From positions 1-37,992 of the forward strand of contig NZ_JAGIRL010000016.1 of the NCBI RefSeq assembly GCF_019012925.1: a stretch of DNA of 37,992 nt. The letters are read 5' to 3'. The notes under the pieces are model-generated. The model searched no databases. It had not been told where the DNA came from and was given only the letters and a program-made list of their open reading frames with translations. The stretch's first letter is position 1; every line of letters starts with the position of its first letter. A program made the translations under genes and the position numbers. This document shows, in pieces, positions 11,069 to 19,000 of this stretch. The stretch comes from Fusobacterium sp. (GTDB lineage: Bacteria > Fusobacteriota > Fusobacteriia > Fusobacteriales > Fusobacteriaceae).

Positions 11069-12100
11069 TTAATATCCTCGTTCTTTATTTATTTCTAATA
11101 ATTTATCAGTTGATTTTCTCCATGAATATTTTTCTAATATGTTTGTTTTAATTTCTTTTAAATCTAAAATCTTCTCTACTTTATTTGGATTTAAATAATA
11201 TACACTATCTTCAAATATCTCTGGTAAGCAACTTGTATTCGATACATAAATTTCTTCACAGCCACACCCCATTGCTTCCAATGGTGGCAGACCAAATCCT
11301 TCATAAAACGAGGGAAAAATAAATCCTCTACAAGTCATATACAAACCTTTTAATTCCTCATCACTTACATATCCACACCAAACTAAATTCTCTATATTAT
11401 CAATTCCTAAATCTCCAAATACTTCAGTATTTTTTTTCCCCACAATTGCAAATTGTTTTTCTGGATACAATTTAGCCAGTTCAACTATGTATTTGAAATT
11501 TTTATTAGGAGCAATACTTGAAACAGCCAAATAAAAATTCTTTTTTTGCAAATTAAATTTTTTTAAAATACTCATATCTTCTTTTATTCTTAAAATGTGT
11601 TCCCAAGAATTATATACAACTTTTATTTTTTCTTCATAAACACCATAATATTTTATTATTTCCTTTTTTGAAAATTCTGAAACTGTCAATATTTTCCTAC
11701 TTGTTCTAACTAAAATCCAAATCAAAATTCTATAGTACCATGAAAACTTTTTTGAAAAAAATTCTGGATTAACTCTAAAAGAAATATCATGAATATCAAC
11801 TATTCCCGTGTTTATAATTGGAGCTGTACTTCCAAAATTTATTAATAATCCTTTTTCAAAAAAAGTATACAATGGTAATTCTAATTGCTCCCACAAATGT
11901 CCCTTTAAAAATCCTATTTTTTTTATTGTTATATTTTTATATAAATTTTCAAATAATATATTTTTAGGAGCTAATATTACAACTTCTAATTGCTCAATTT
12001 TAACCAAATCATCTAATTCACGAACTAGTTCGTGTGCTACTCTTTGGACTCCTGTTATTTGTTGTGTCAAAAATCGTCCATTTATCACTATTTTTTTCAT
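11069..12100 (-). CDS. Glycosyltransferase family 4 (mannosyltransferase-like)
   Basis: A GT-B glycosyltransferase. The N-terminus MKKIVINGRFLTQQITGVQR is the typical 'GVQR' start of GT4 proteins in capsule clusters. DIHDISFR and TVSEFSKKEIIKYYGV mark the linker, and EGFGLPPLEAMGCG is the EX7E donor-site motif. I used the ATG at 12100 (343 residues), preceded at about 10 bases by AGGAG. A longer frame to 12127 adds nine residues that overlap the upstream gene. It follows the previous GT4 by 2 bp. Donor may be GDP-mannose, which the operon makes, but this is inference. Confidence 0.86.
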   Translation of the reverse strand: MKKIVINGRFLTQQITGVQRVAHELVRELDDLVKIEQLEVVILAPKNILFENLYKNITIKKIGFLKGHLWEQLELPLYTFFEKGLLINFGSTAPIINTGIVDIHDISFRVNPEFFSKKFSWYYRILIWILVRTSRKILTVSEFSKKEIIKYYGVYEEKIKVVYNSWEHILRIKEDMSILKKFNLQKKNFYLAVSSIAPNKNFKYIVELAKLYPEKQFAIVGKKNTEVFGDLGIDNIENLVWCGYVSDEELKGLYMTCRGFIFPSFYEGFGLPPLEAMGCGCEEIYVSNTSCLPEIFEDSVYYLNPNKVEKILDLKEIKTNILEKYSWRKSTDKLLEINKERGY

Positions 12101-12102
12101 AT

Positions 12103-13173
12103 TTAAAATTCTCCTATAACAATACAATTATCATATATTTTCTTATACTTCTTTTTCATCCGATCAATTTCAAAAAATTCTTTTAATATAATTTTAGAAA
12201 ACTCTCCTCTTTTTAAATTTTTTTCATTTTCTTTACAAAATACTATCGCCTCTTTATAATCTGAAAATAAATAACCATTTACTCCTTCACTTACTAAATC
12301 TATATTTCCTACACAATTTGATAAAACTAATGGTAATTTATAATTCATAGCCTGTAACACAGCTAATGGTAACCCTTCCCATAATGATGTGGATAAATAT
12401 ATATCTGCTTCTTTTAATTTTTCCTTTACTTCTTCTTGCTCTAACCAACCTGTTATCTCTATATTTGGAGATGTTAACTTATTCTTTTCTTCTCCATCTC
12501 CAACCCATATAAACTTTATTTTTTTATTTTCTAAAAAACTTTCAGCTATCTTATTAAATTCAACTGGACCTTTTTGTTCTGTTATTCTTCCAACAGTTAT
12601 TATTCTTGTTATATCATCTTGTTTTATTTTTTTTTCAAAATTCTCTTCTATTCTTATTCCATTATTTATATAATCACATTGAATTCCTTTAGATTTTATA
12701 TATTCTGCTTCAGATTTCGAACATGCTATCACCTTTCCACCACAACATTTTCCAATTTTCTCAAATAATATGAATAACTTCAATTTAAAATTAGATATAT
12801 CTTTTCTTAAAAAAGAAATTCCATGAGTTGTATAAATTACATTATTTTGTTGCTTTACTATTCTAGCTCCAATTCTACCCAAAAAACCTGCCTTAGATGA
12901 ATGGAGATGTATCACATCATATTTTTCTTTTTTTAAAACTTTTATCAATTCTATTAATGCTTTACTATCCTTCGATAATGATAATTCTCTTTGAGCATTA
13001 TTCCATTTTATAAATTTTATATTATCATCAAAATCTTTTTTAAAATCTTTTTTTAAACTTCCTCTATCACCATATAAAATAGTTACCTCGTCCTCTATCA
13101 TTTCAGAAGTTATATTCTTTATAAAATCATAAACGCCTCCTCCAAAACACTCTACTATATGTAATATTTTCAT
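12103..13173 (-). CDS. Glycosyltransferase family 4
   Basis: A second-position glycosyltransferase of the GT4 family, about 356 residues. The first beta-strand and loop are KILHIVECFGGGVYDFI, followed by HLHSSKAGFLGRIGAR, which is common in enzymes acting just after WbaP. The donor half has ITVGRITEQKGP, FIWVGDGEE and the EX7E motif in STSLWEGLPLAVLQAM. The ATG at 13173 is chosen over a GTG at 13185 because the GTG lies inside the ribosome-binding region (AGGAAGGG) and overlaps the end of wbaP. With the ATG the genes are one base apart. Confidence 0.86.
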   Translation of the reverse strand: MKILHIVECFGGGVYDFIKNITSEMIEDEVTILYGDRGSLKKDFKKDFDDNIKFIKWNNAQRELSLSKDSKALIELIKVLKKEKYDVIHLHSSKAGFLGRIGARIVKQQNNVIYTTHGISFLRKDISNFKLKLFILFEKIGKCCGGKVIACSKSEAEYIKSKGIQCDYINNGIRIEENFEKKIKQDDITRIITVGRITEQKGPVEFNKIAESFLENKKIKFIWVGDGEEKNKLTSPNIEITGWLEQEEVKEKLKEADIYLSTSLWEGLPLAVLQAMNYKLPLVLSNCVGNIDLVSEGVNGYLFSDYKEAIVFCKENEKNLKRGEFSKIILKEFFEIDRMKKKYKKIYDNCIVIGEF

Positions 13174-13174
13174 C

Positions 13175-14539
13175 TTAATATGCACCCTTCCTATAAATTA
13201 CATTCTTTATTGTTTTTATTGTTATTACTATATCCAACCACAATGACCAGTTCCTTATATAGTAAAGATCCAATGCTATTCTTGAATCATAGTCTTCTAC
13301 ATCTGATCTTCCATTAGCTTGCCACATTCCTGTTATTCCTGGTTTTACCATAAATATCTTTTTAGCATTCTCTTTCCCATAATACATATCTACTTCTTTT
13401 TGTACCACTGGTCTTGGTCCTACAAAAGACATATCTCCTTTTAGCACATTTAAAAATTGAGGAAACTCATCTAATGATGTTTTTCTTAAAAAATTTCCAA
13501 CTTTAGTTATTCTTGGATCATTCTTCAACTTAAATGTTCTATAGAACTCTTCTCTTACTTTCTCATCTTTTTCTAATAGTTCATTTAATCTATCTTCAGC
13601 ATCTACATACATACTTCTAAACTTATACATCTTAAATGGCTTTACATCTTGTCCTATTCTATTTTGAGTAAATATCGCTTTTCCACCATCTTTTTTTATC
13701 TTAGGTGCAAATATCAAATATAGTATTCCCAGTACACTACAACCTACTAATCCAGTTAATATATCAAAACCTCTTTTTAATATCCTGTTTCTCTTTTTAT
13801 TCATTCCATTATAAGTAGATAAAACCATCATTCCATCATAATCTTCCACTGCAGAGTTCAGTGTATACACCTCATTTAATCTTGGAATAAACTTAATCTT
13901 ATCAACTTTTCCATCTAATTTATTGATTATCTCTTCCATCTGTTCATTATCTGCTAATGGTAAAGCTATCAATACTTCATTTACTTTATTTTCTTCTAAA
14001 ATCTTATCCAACTCTTCATATGTACCTATTATCTCTTTTTCATTAATATGAACATCTTGATTTACTCCTGATATATTATTTGCTGATACATAACCAAGTA
14101 TTTTATACATAGTAAATGTATTATTATCTTTTATTATTCTAGTTATCTGATTTGCAGTATTTCCTATTCCTATTATCAAAAGACTTTTCTCTAAATTCTT
14201 TCTAAATATTGTTCTTATAAATCTTATTATAAAGATATTAAAGAATGTAAATGTCAATCCAACAAATAGATGAACTGGTATATATTTATATCCCCAAAAT
14301 GCCAAGTCATTTATCAACATTACTATTAAATACTCTCCATGTACCCATAATAACTTTCTTAACTCTTCCCATATCAATATAGTTTGGAATGAGTACATGT
14401 TCTTAGTCAAATTTAAAGCCAGATAAATAAAAAATGTATTGTACATAATTCTATCTGGCACATTAAAAAATTTATTAACTACAAAATAAAAAATAAATTG
14501 CATTATAATCATTACAAATTTTGCTATCTGTCTCTTCAT
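13175..14539 (-). CDS. wbaP: WbaP-type undecaprenyl-phosphate sugar-1-phosphate transferase
   Basis: Starts the repeat unit by moving a hexose-1-phosphate (galactose or glucose) from UDP-sugar to undecaprenyl phosphate in the inner membrane. The N-terminal half (about residues 1-115) has four to five hydrophobic helices. A Rossmann-like CoA-binding-type domain follows, with LLIIGIGNTANQITRII (about 120-136). After a further membrane hairpin (KRGFDILTG) the catalytic PGT domain has FRSMYVDAEDR, FLRKTSLDEFPQFLNVLKGD, SFVGPRP and PGITGMWQ. Length 454 is typical. It is the first gene of the operon. It is read from a 158-bp region behind the TnpB-like gene in which I see no strong promoter. Confidence 0.92.
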   Translation of the reverse strand: MKRQIAKFVMIIMQFIFYFVVNKFFNVPDRIMYNTFFIYLALNLTKNMYSFQTILIWEELRKLLWVHGEYLIVMLINDLAFWGYKYIPVHLFVGLTFTFFNIFIIRFIRTIFRKNLEKSLLIIGIGNTANQITRIIKDNNTFTMYKILGYVSANNISGVNQDVHINEKEIIGTYEELDKILEENKVNEVLIALPLADNEQMEEIINKLDGKVDKIKFIPRLNEVYTLNSAVEDYDGMMVLSTYNGMNKKRNRILKRGFDILTGLVGCSVLGILYLIFAPKIKKDGGKAIFTQNRIGQDVKPFKMYKFRSMYVDAEDRLNELLEKDEKVREEFYRTFKLKNDPRITKVGNFLRKTSLDEFPQFLNVLKGDMSFVGPRPVVQKEVDMYYGKENAKKIFMVKPGITGMWQANGRSDVEDYDSRIALDLYYIRNWSLWLDIVITIKTIKNVIYRKGAY

Positions 14540-14586
14540 AAAAAACTTCTCCCTAATCGCTTACATTAATTAACAAATGAAAAGTA

Positions 14587-14760
14587 CTGACACTTCACAT
14601 CTCTTATACTAAAGATTTTCTAATGTACTCTAGAGTACATTAGCCCAATCCTCTTCTATTTGATTTTCACTATTTCTAGCTAGGTTCATGTCAAAACCTA
14701 CTCTTTATATTTCAATTTTCTTTCCAACATATCTATCAACATAACAGGAGCTCTCTGTCC
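14587..14760 (-). ncRNA. Candidate guide (omega-like) RNA at the 3' end of the TnpB-like gene
   Basis: Inferred, not proven. In TnpB and TldR loci the guide RNA scaffold overlaps the end of the gene and finishes at the element's right end, with the guide just beyond. Here the 3' end of the coding region is followed by about 55 bases and then a perfect 24-bp palindrome (14620-14643). A further 29 bases lead to TCAG (14590-14587), which would be a reasonable right-end cleavage tetramer for an IS200/IS605 element. The guide would then start at base 14586 and read TACTTTTCATTTGTTA. No T-run terminator follows the palindrome, so a guide RNA would have to be processed from a longer transcript. Exact ends are guesses. 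Confidence 0.35.
14620..14643. repeat. Perfect 24-bp palindrome (right-end hairpin of an IS200/IS605-like remnant)
   Basis: Twelve-base arms CTAATGTACTCT and AGAGTACATTAG adjoin with no spacer, so the sequence is its own reverse complement. It lies 54 bp after the stop of the TnpB-like gene. IS200/IS605 elements carry subterminal hairpins at each end for TnpA recognition, and TnpB guide scaffolds include the right one. A second imperfect hairpin with the same ACATTAG edge sits before the gene at 15840-15861. A regulator-binding site for the capsule operon is an alternative reading. Confidence 0.75.
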
Positions 14761-15810
14761 TATCTCTCCCCCAGTTGTTATCTTTACCATTCTCTCTTTT
14801 CCCAAAGAGTAGACTCTATCTTGAATATCCTCTATTCTATCTATCTTAAGTCTATCTCCTAGTTTTAAGATCTCATTACTCAGGCATTCATGTTGGTACT
14901 TTCTCACAGCCATCTGCTTCCTATACACTTCCATTAGCTTACTTCTCAATCTCTTATGACGGATACTCCCATTGGAGTACCCCATTCTCTCTCTTTTCTT
15001 GAGTTCACCTGCTAACTCTCTTCTTCTTAGCTCTAAAGGATATACTCTATCAGCTAGTTCAACAATCTTTATATCCTCATTCTCTCTCTTATAGAACAGA
15101 TACTGTTTACCTATCCCTATATGAACCTCTCCACTACCTATTCTCTCTCTATACTCTCCAGTTCTCTTATCCACATTTATAGGTGGAACTCCCTTAAAAA
15201 CTATCTGAGTATAGTATTTTACCCTCTCTCTAACTATCTTCCTAACCAATCTACAATAGGCGATCTCGCTCTTCATAGCTTCCTGCTCATAGTGATTATT
15301 CTCATCTATCAAGACCTTTAATCTCAAACCTTTCCAGTCAATATATCCATCAATATATCTAATCCCTGTTCCATTTGATTTTCCCTCTAAGGACTTAAAA
15401 TCTTCCACCCTCTTAAAATGAATCTTCTCTCCATTTCCATATATCACTTTTTCAAAAGCTCTCCACACCTGTGTTGCTATCTTCTGTGCAGTAAAAGAAT
15501 CAATATTTTTTTTAAAATATTTCTGCATCTCTTTTACCTCTTTATGAAAAGAATACTCATTAAATCCATTCTCTTTTCTAATGGTCTCCAATCTTTTATA
15601 TAGATTTTTTTTCTCTTTGCTCCCCTCTGCTTGAGATATCTCCTCTAAAATCTCTCTATAGACCTTAGTTTTTATCATCTCTTTATATCTCTTGTTCATT
15701 CTATTCAACAGTGAGTTATATATATCTCTCCCTATTGAAAATCTTTTTTCTAGTATATCTTTTTGATACTTTTCTACTCTCAAAGGAAATTGAACTATGT
15801 AGTTAGCCAA
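14698..15810 (-). CDS. TnpB-like protein with disrupted RuvC centre and truncated C-terminus (TldR-like candidate)
   Basis: A 370-residue IS605 OrfB/TnpB-type protein. The first 225 residues keep the family pattern (FPLRVEKYQ, NIDSFTAQKIATQVWRAFEK, GNGEKIHFK, YYTQIVFKGVPP), the part that binds guide RNA and target DNA. The RuvC-I motif, normally V-G-I-D-I-G, reads V229-H-I-G232-I-G234, so the catalytic Asp is Gly. The RuvC-II Glu position is Asp324 (LKIDRIED). The frame stops at KLKYKE, soon after the APVML motif and before RuvC-III and the zinc finger. The usual loop between RuvC-I and RuvC-II is also shortened. The start is TTG with AGGAGG six bases upstream, and there is a good promoter. 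No frameshift or internal stop is present. No tnpA is nearby. By comparison with TldR proteins (nuclease-dead TnpB repressors) it may be an RNA-guided regulator. A decaying transposon gene is the alternative. Family comparison is from memory. Confidence 0.85.
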   Translation of the reverse strand: MANYIVQFPLRVEKYQKDILEKRFSIGRDIYNSLLNRMNKRYKEMIKTKVYREILEEISQAEGSKEKKNLYKRLETIRKENGFNEYSFHKEVKEMQKYFKKNIDSFTAQKIATQVWRAFEKVIYGNGEKIHFKRVEDFKSLEGKSNGTGIRYIDGYIDWKGLRLKVLIDENNHYEQEAMKSEIAYCRLVRKIVRERVKYYTQIVFKGVPPINVDKRTGEYRERIGSGEVHIGIGKQYLFYKRENEDIKIVELADRVYPLELRRRELAGELKKRERMGYSNGSIRHKRLRSKLMEVYRKQMAVRKYQHECLSNEILKLGDRLKIDRIEDIQDRVYSLGKERMVKITTGGEIGQRAPVMLIDMLERKLKYKE

Positions 15811-15839
15811 AATATTCCTCCTATTCGTTTTTTAAGAAA

Positions 15840-15861
15840 AATGCGTGTATAGGCACATTAG
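15840..15861. repeat. Imperfect hairpin in the leader of the TnpB-like gene (left-end remnant)
   Basis: On the minus strand this reads CTAATGTG, then CCTATA, then CACGCATT. The arms AATGTG and CACGCATT pair with a two-base bulge, as in IS200/IS605 left-end hairpins. Its outer edge CTAATGT matches the arm of the palindrome downstream of the gene. It lies between the -10 box and the ribosome-binding site, so it would also form in the mRNA leader and could affect translation. Insertion boundaries cannot be fixed without an empty-site sequence. Confidence 0.5.
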
Positions 15862-15871
15862 TTTCCCTTAA

Positions 15872-15900
15872 ATTCTACAACTTTTAAAATAAAAAGTCAA
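15872..15900 (-). promoter_or_regulatory. Sigma70-type promoter of the TnpB-like gene
   Basis: On the minus strand TTGACT (15895-15900) and TAGAAT (15872-15877) are separated by exactly 17 bp. The start of transcription would fall near 15864, giving a leader of about 54 bases with the AGGAGG ribosome-binding site near its end. This is one of the best promoters in the window and argues that the gene is expressed independently of the autotransporter. Confidence 0.75.
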
Positions 15901-15980
15901 CCTTTATAAAAATTTTTTACAAAATAGCTAAAATTATAAAAAAATAAACTCAGTTTTTTCTTAAAGCACGTATTTTTGTA

Positions 15981-16020
15981 CAAAAAAATAGCCAAAGAGT
16001 AAAATTCTCTTCAGCTATTT
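15981..16020 (-). terminator. Rho-independent terminator after the autotransporter gene
   Basis: Arms 15986-15999 and 16007-16020 pair as AAATAGCTGAAGAG with CTCTTTGGCTATTT, with two imperfect positions and a 7-base loop. A T-run follows on the minus strand. It lies 58 bp past the autotransporter stop and separates that gene from the TnpB-like gene's promoter. Confidence 0.8.
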
Positions 16021-16077
16021 TCACAATTAGTTCTATTAAGTTATCAAAGCACTCTTATCAAATGAGGGTGCTCATTT

Positions 16078-19000
16078 TTATAATTTATATCCTATTCCAA
16101 ATCCAGTTCTCCATTCTCCTCTATCTGAATTTTTATTAGAGTTTTCTTTTGAATCAGTATTCAAGAAATAATTTCCTTTTATATCATAAAAGACTCCATT
16201 TTCTAATTCTGCTTGATATTTTATACCTACTGATATTTGATCTCTATTTTTATGAGGTATTAATATCTCAAAATCATCACCACCATAATTTGCAGTTAAA
16301 TAGTTAGCTTCATCTCCATCCAATATATTCCTATATGTTACTCCACCTGATACAGTATGCTTTCCTTTTTCAGTTGCAATAACCTTCTTCAAATTAACAC
16401 CAATAGTTCCCTCTAGTATATCAAACTCTTTTGAATCAACATTTAAAGCTAGAGCCTTATCTTGTTCCTCTCTTATTCCAGCTTGATCTATATGAGTATA
16501 TGATAAACCTAAGCTTGGTTCTAAATACAATTTCTCTCCTATCTCATAGCTATACTTTCCATCTAGGTATAGATTCAATCCTCTATCTTTATAGTTTTCA
16601 GAGTAACTTTGATTTACTACATTTCTTTTTCCATCATATTCAGTATACTGATAACCTAATCCTGTTGTAATTCTAAAAGCATCTATATCTTTTTTAAGAT
16701 AAGTACCAATATATGCAGAAGTTCCCTCTAGTTTTGATGACTCAACTTTTATTCTTGTGTTATTTCCACCTAATATCAATCCACTAGACAAACTCTCTGT
16801 ATTCCCATACTCCAATTGTCCATATGCTCCTGTTATTTTTATATCAACAGCTGTATTGGTAGTTCCTACATCAAATCCATGATAATTTTTTCCATAATAT
16901 GATTGCTCTTGATCTCCATTTTCATGAGTAAATCCACCATAAACTAACCAACTTTTCTCTTTTGCTTTAAAATCACCGTCTCTTACTACATTATGGAATA
17001 ACTCCATAGATTTTTTGGTAGCTTCATTTGAGAAAGAGTAAGGAGTTTCCTCATATATCTCTCTTAAATATTCAAGTAAAGTTGCCATTTGCATCTTCTG
17101 ATTTCCTATTATAGTATAGTCTCCTTTATCCTTGTCAGTAAATGAATGATTTACAACAATACCATTTAAAGCACCAAAATTTTTATCTCCACTCGTATAT
17201 ATTCCCTTATATATATCATTTAGCTTTACATATAACTTCGTTTTTATTGGGTTAGCTGGAACAATCGGTGTAGGTCTTATTATTGGGTTAGCTGGAACAA
17301 TCGGTGTAGGTCTTATTATTGGCTTGGCTGGATCTACAGGTTTTAATGGGAAAGTTTCTATTATACCAAATAGATCCTCTTGACCTTTTATTATGACTTT
17401 AGTATCTAATTTTCCATCATTTGACTTCTCTTCTACAACTTCTGCATGGGTAAGAATTGAATCTGTTTTTACCCACACTCCACCATTACTTATATACTCT
17501 TTCTCTGTACTTTTAGAATGTTCTGTATCTATCTTAGTATTTCCAAATTTTATTACACTACCATCTTTATTTGTAAGGTTCCCAATTCCATTTGTAACAA
17601 TATTAAGTATTGACAATTTATTGAATTTATCTGGATTTTTACTCTCATGGATTGTGCCATTCTCATCCTGCTTACTCATATCTCCAATAATATTTAAGGT
17701 TTTATCACTATTATTGTATAAAGCATGAGTTACATAACTTCCATCACTCTCTAATAAATTACTATCTACTCTTAAATTTATTTGACTTCCTGCTTCAATC
17801 CTTACATTCTCTGCTCCCATTATTTTAGCTGTTTCATAAAGAGTTAAATCTGCACTATTTTTAAGATTAATATCCTCAAAACTATTTATTGAATTATATA
17901 GATTCAACTTGTTTTTACCATCTATTACAAGCTTATCATTCCCAGATCCACCTGAGATATCATCATTTAATTGCACACTTCCTAGCAATGTTAAATTATC
18001 ATTCCCAGCACCTAAATCAATATTTCCATTCACTATTGTATCAGTTTTTAAAGTTAAATTATCTTCTCCAGCCTGTCCTTGAATAGCATTAGTATTATCC
18101 TTTCCTCCACCATTAACAATGCTCTTCTCTAGGGTTAACTCCCCTCCACTCACATCATATACGATAGCTGAAGTATGTCCATTTACTATAGAGTTAGTAA
18201 GAGTATTTTTCCCACTTATTTTTAAAGTGTCAGTTATTCCATTATAAATCATATTCGATTTATTTTCTCCATTTAAAGCAATATTTTCACTTCCTGTAGC
18301 AGTCCAAGAATTACCATCTCTTTTTTCATCTTTAAGATTAGCATTTACAATGATTTTATCTCCAATCTTGATACCATCTTTTGTTGTGTTACTAATACCT
18401 TGTATATTATATTTTCCATTTTCATTAGTATCAAACATAATTCCATTATTTGTCCCATTATTCTTAATAAATTTACTTGAATCTCCTATAAGTAATCCAT
18501 TATTTATTGCGTTCAACGAGTCTTTTTCTGAACTTCCTATAGTATCATTAGTTGAATACTCCTTTTCTGTTTTAATAGATAAAATCACTCCATTATTGAC
18601 TATGGGCTTTAAATTATTGAACTCTATAATTCCATAAGCATATTTTCCTTTTGCTATTACAGAACCATTATTTATTACTTCATCTCCATAAACTTCTATA
18701 GGTTTAGCATAACTTTTACTCTGAGATAATATTTTTCCACTATTTACAATTTTTGAAATTTCTCCCTCTGTTCCTGCTATTCCTCCACTCAGACCATCAC
18801 TATATTTTATTGTTTTTATTACCCCAATATTATTTATACTTTCTATCTTACCATGATTTTCTATTCCAGCAATAGGAGGATTTTGCTCTGCTCCTATCCC
18901 TTTTGCTATTATAATCCCTCTATTTATAATATTATTTATAAAAAATTTGGATTCATTTATTATTCCACTAGAACTATATGTACCTTTACCATTAAAAACA

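Noticed and set aside
16021..16077. Hairpin AGCAC...GTGCT just after the autotransporter stop
   Set aside because: It has a long loop and no T-run; the real terminator is at 15981-16020.
15121..18637. Plus-strand frames opposite the TnpB-like and autotransporter genes
   Set aside because: These are shadows of strongly coding minus-strand genes, with no promoter and no recognisable domain.
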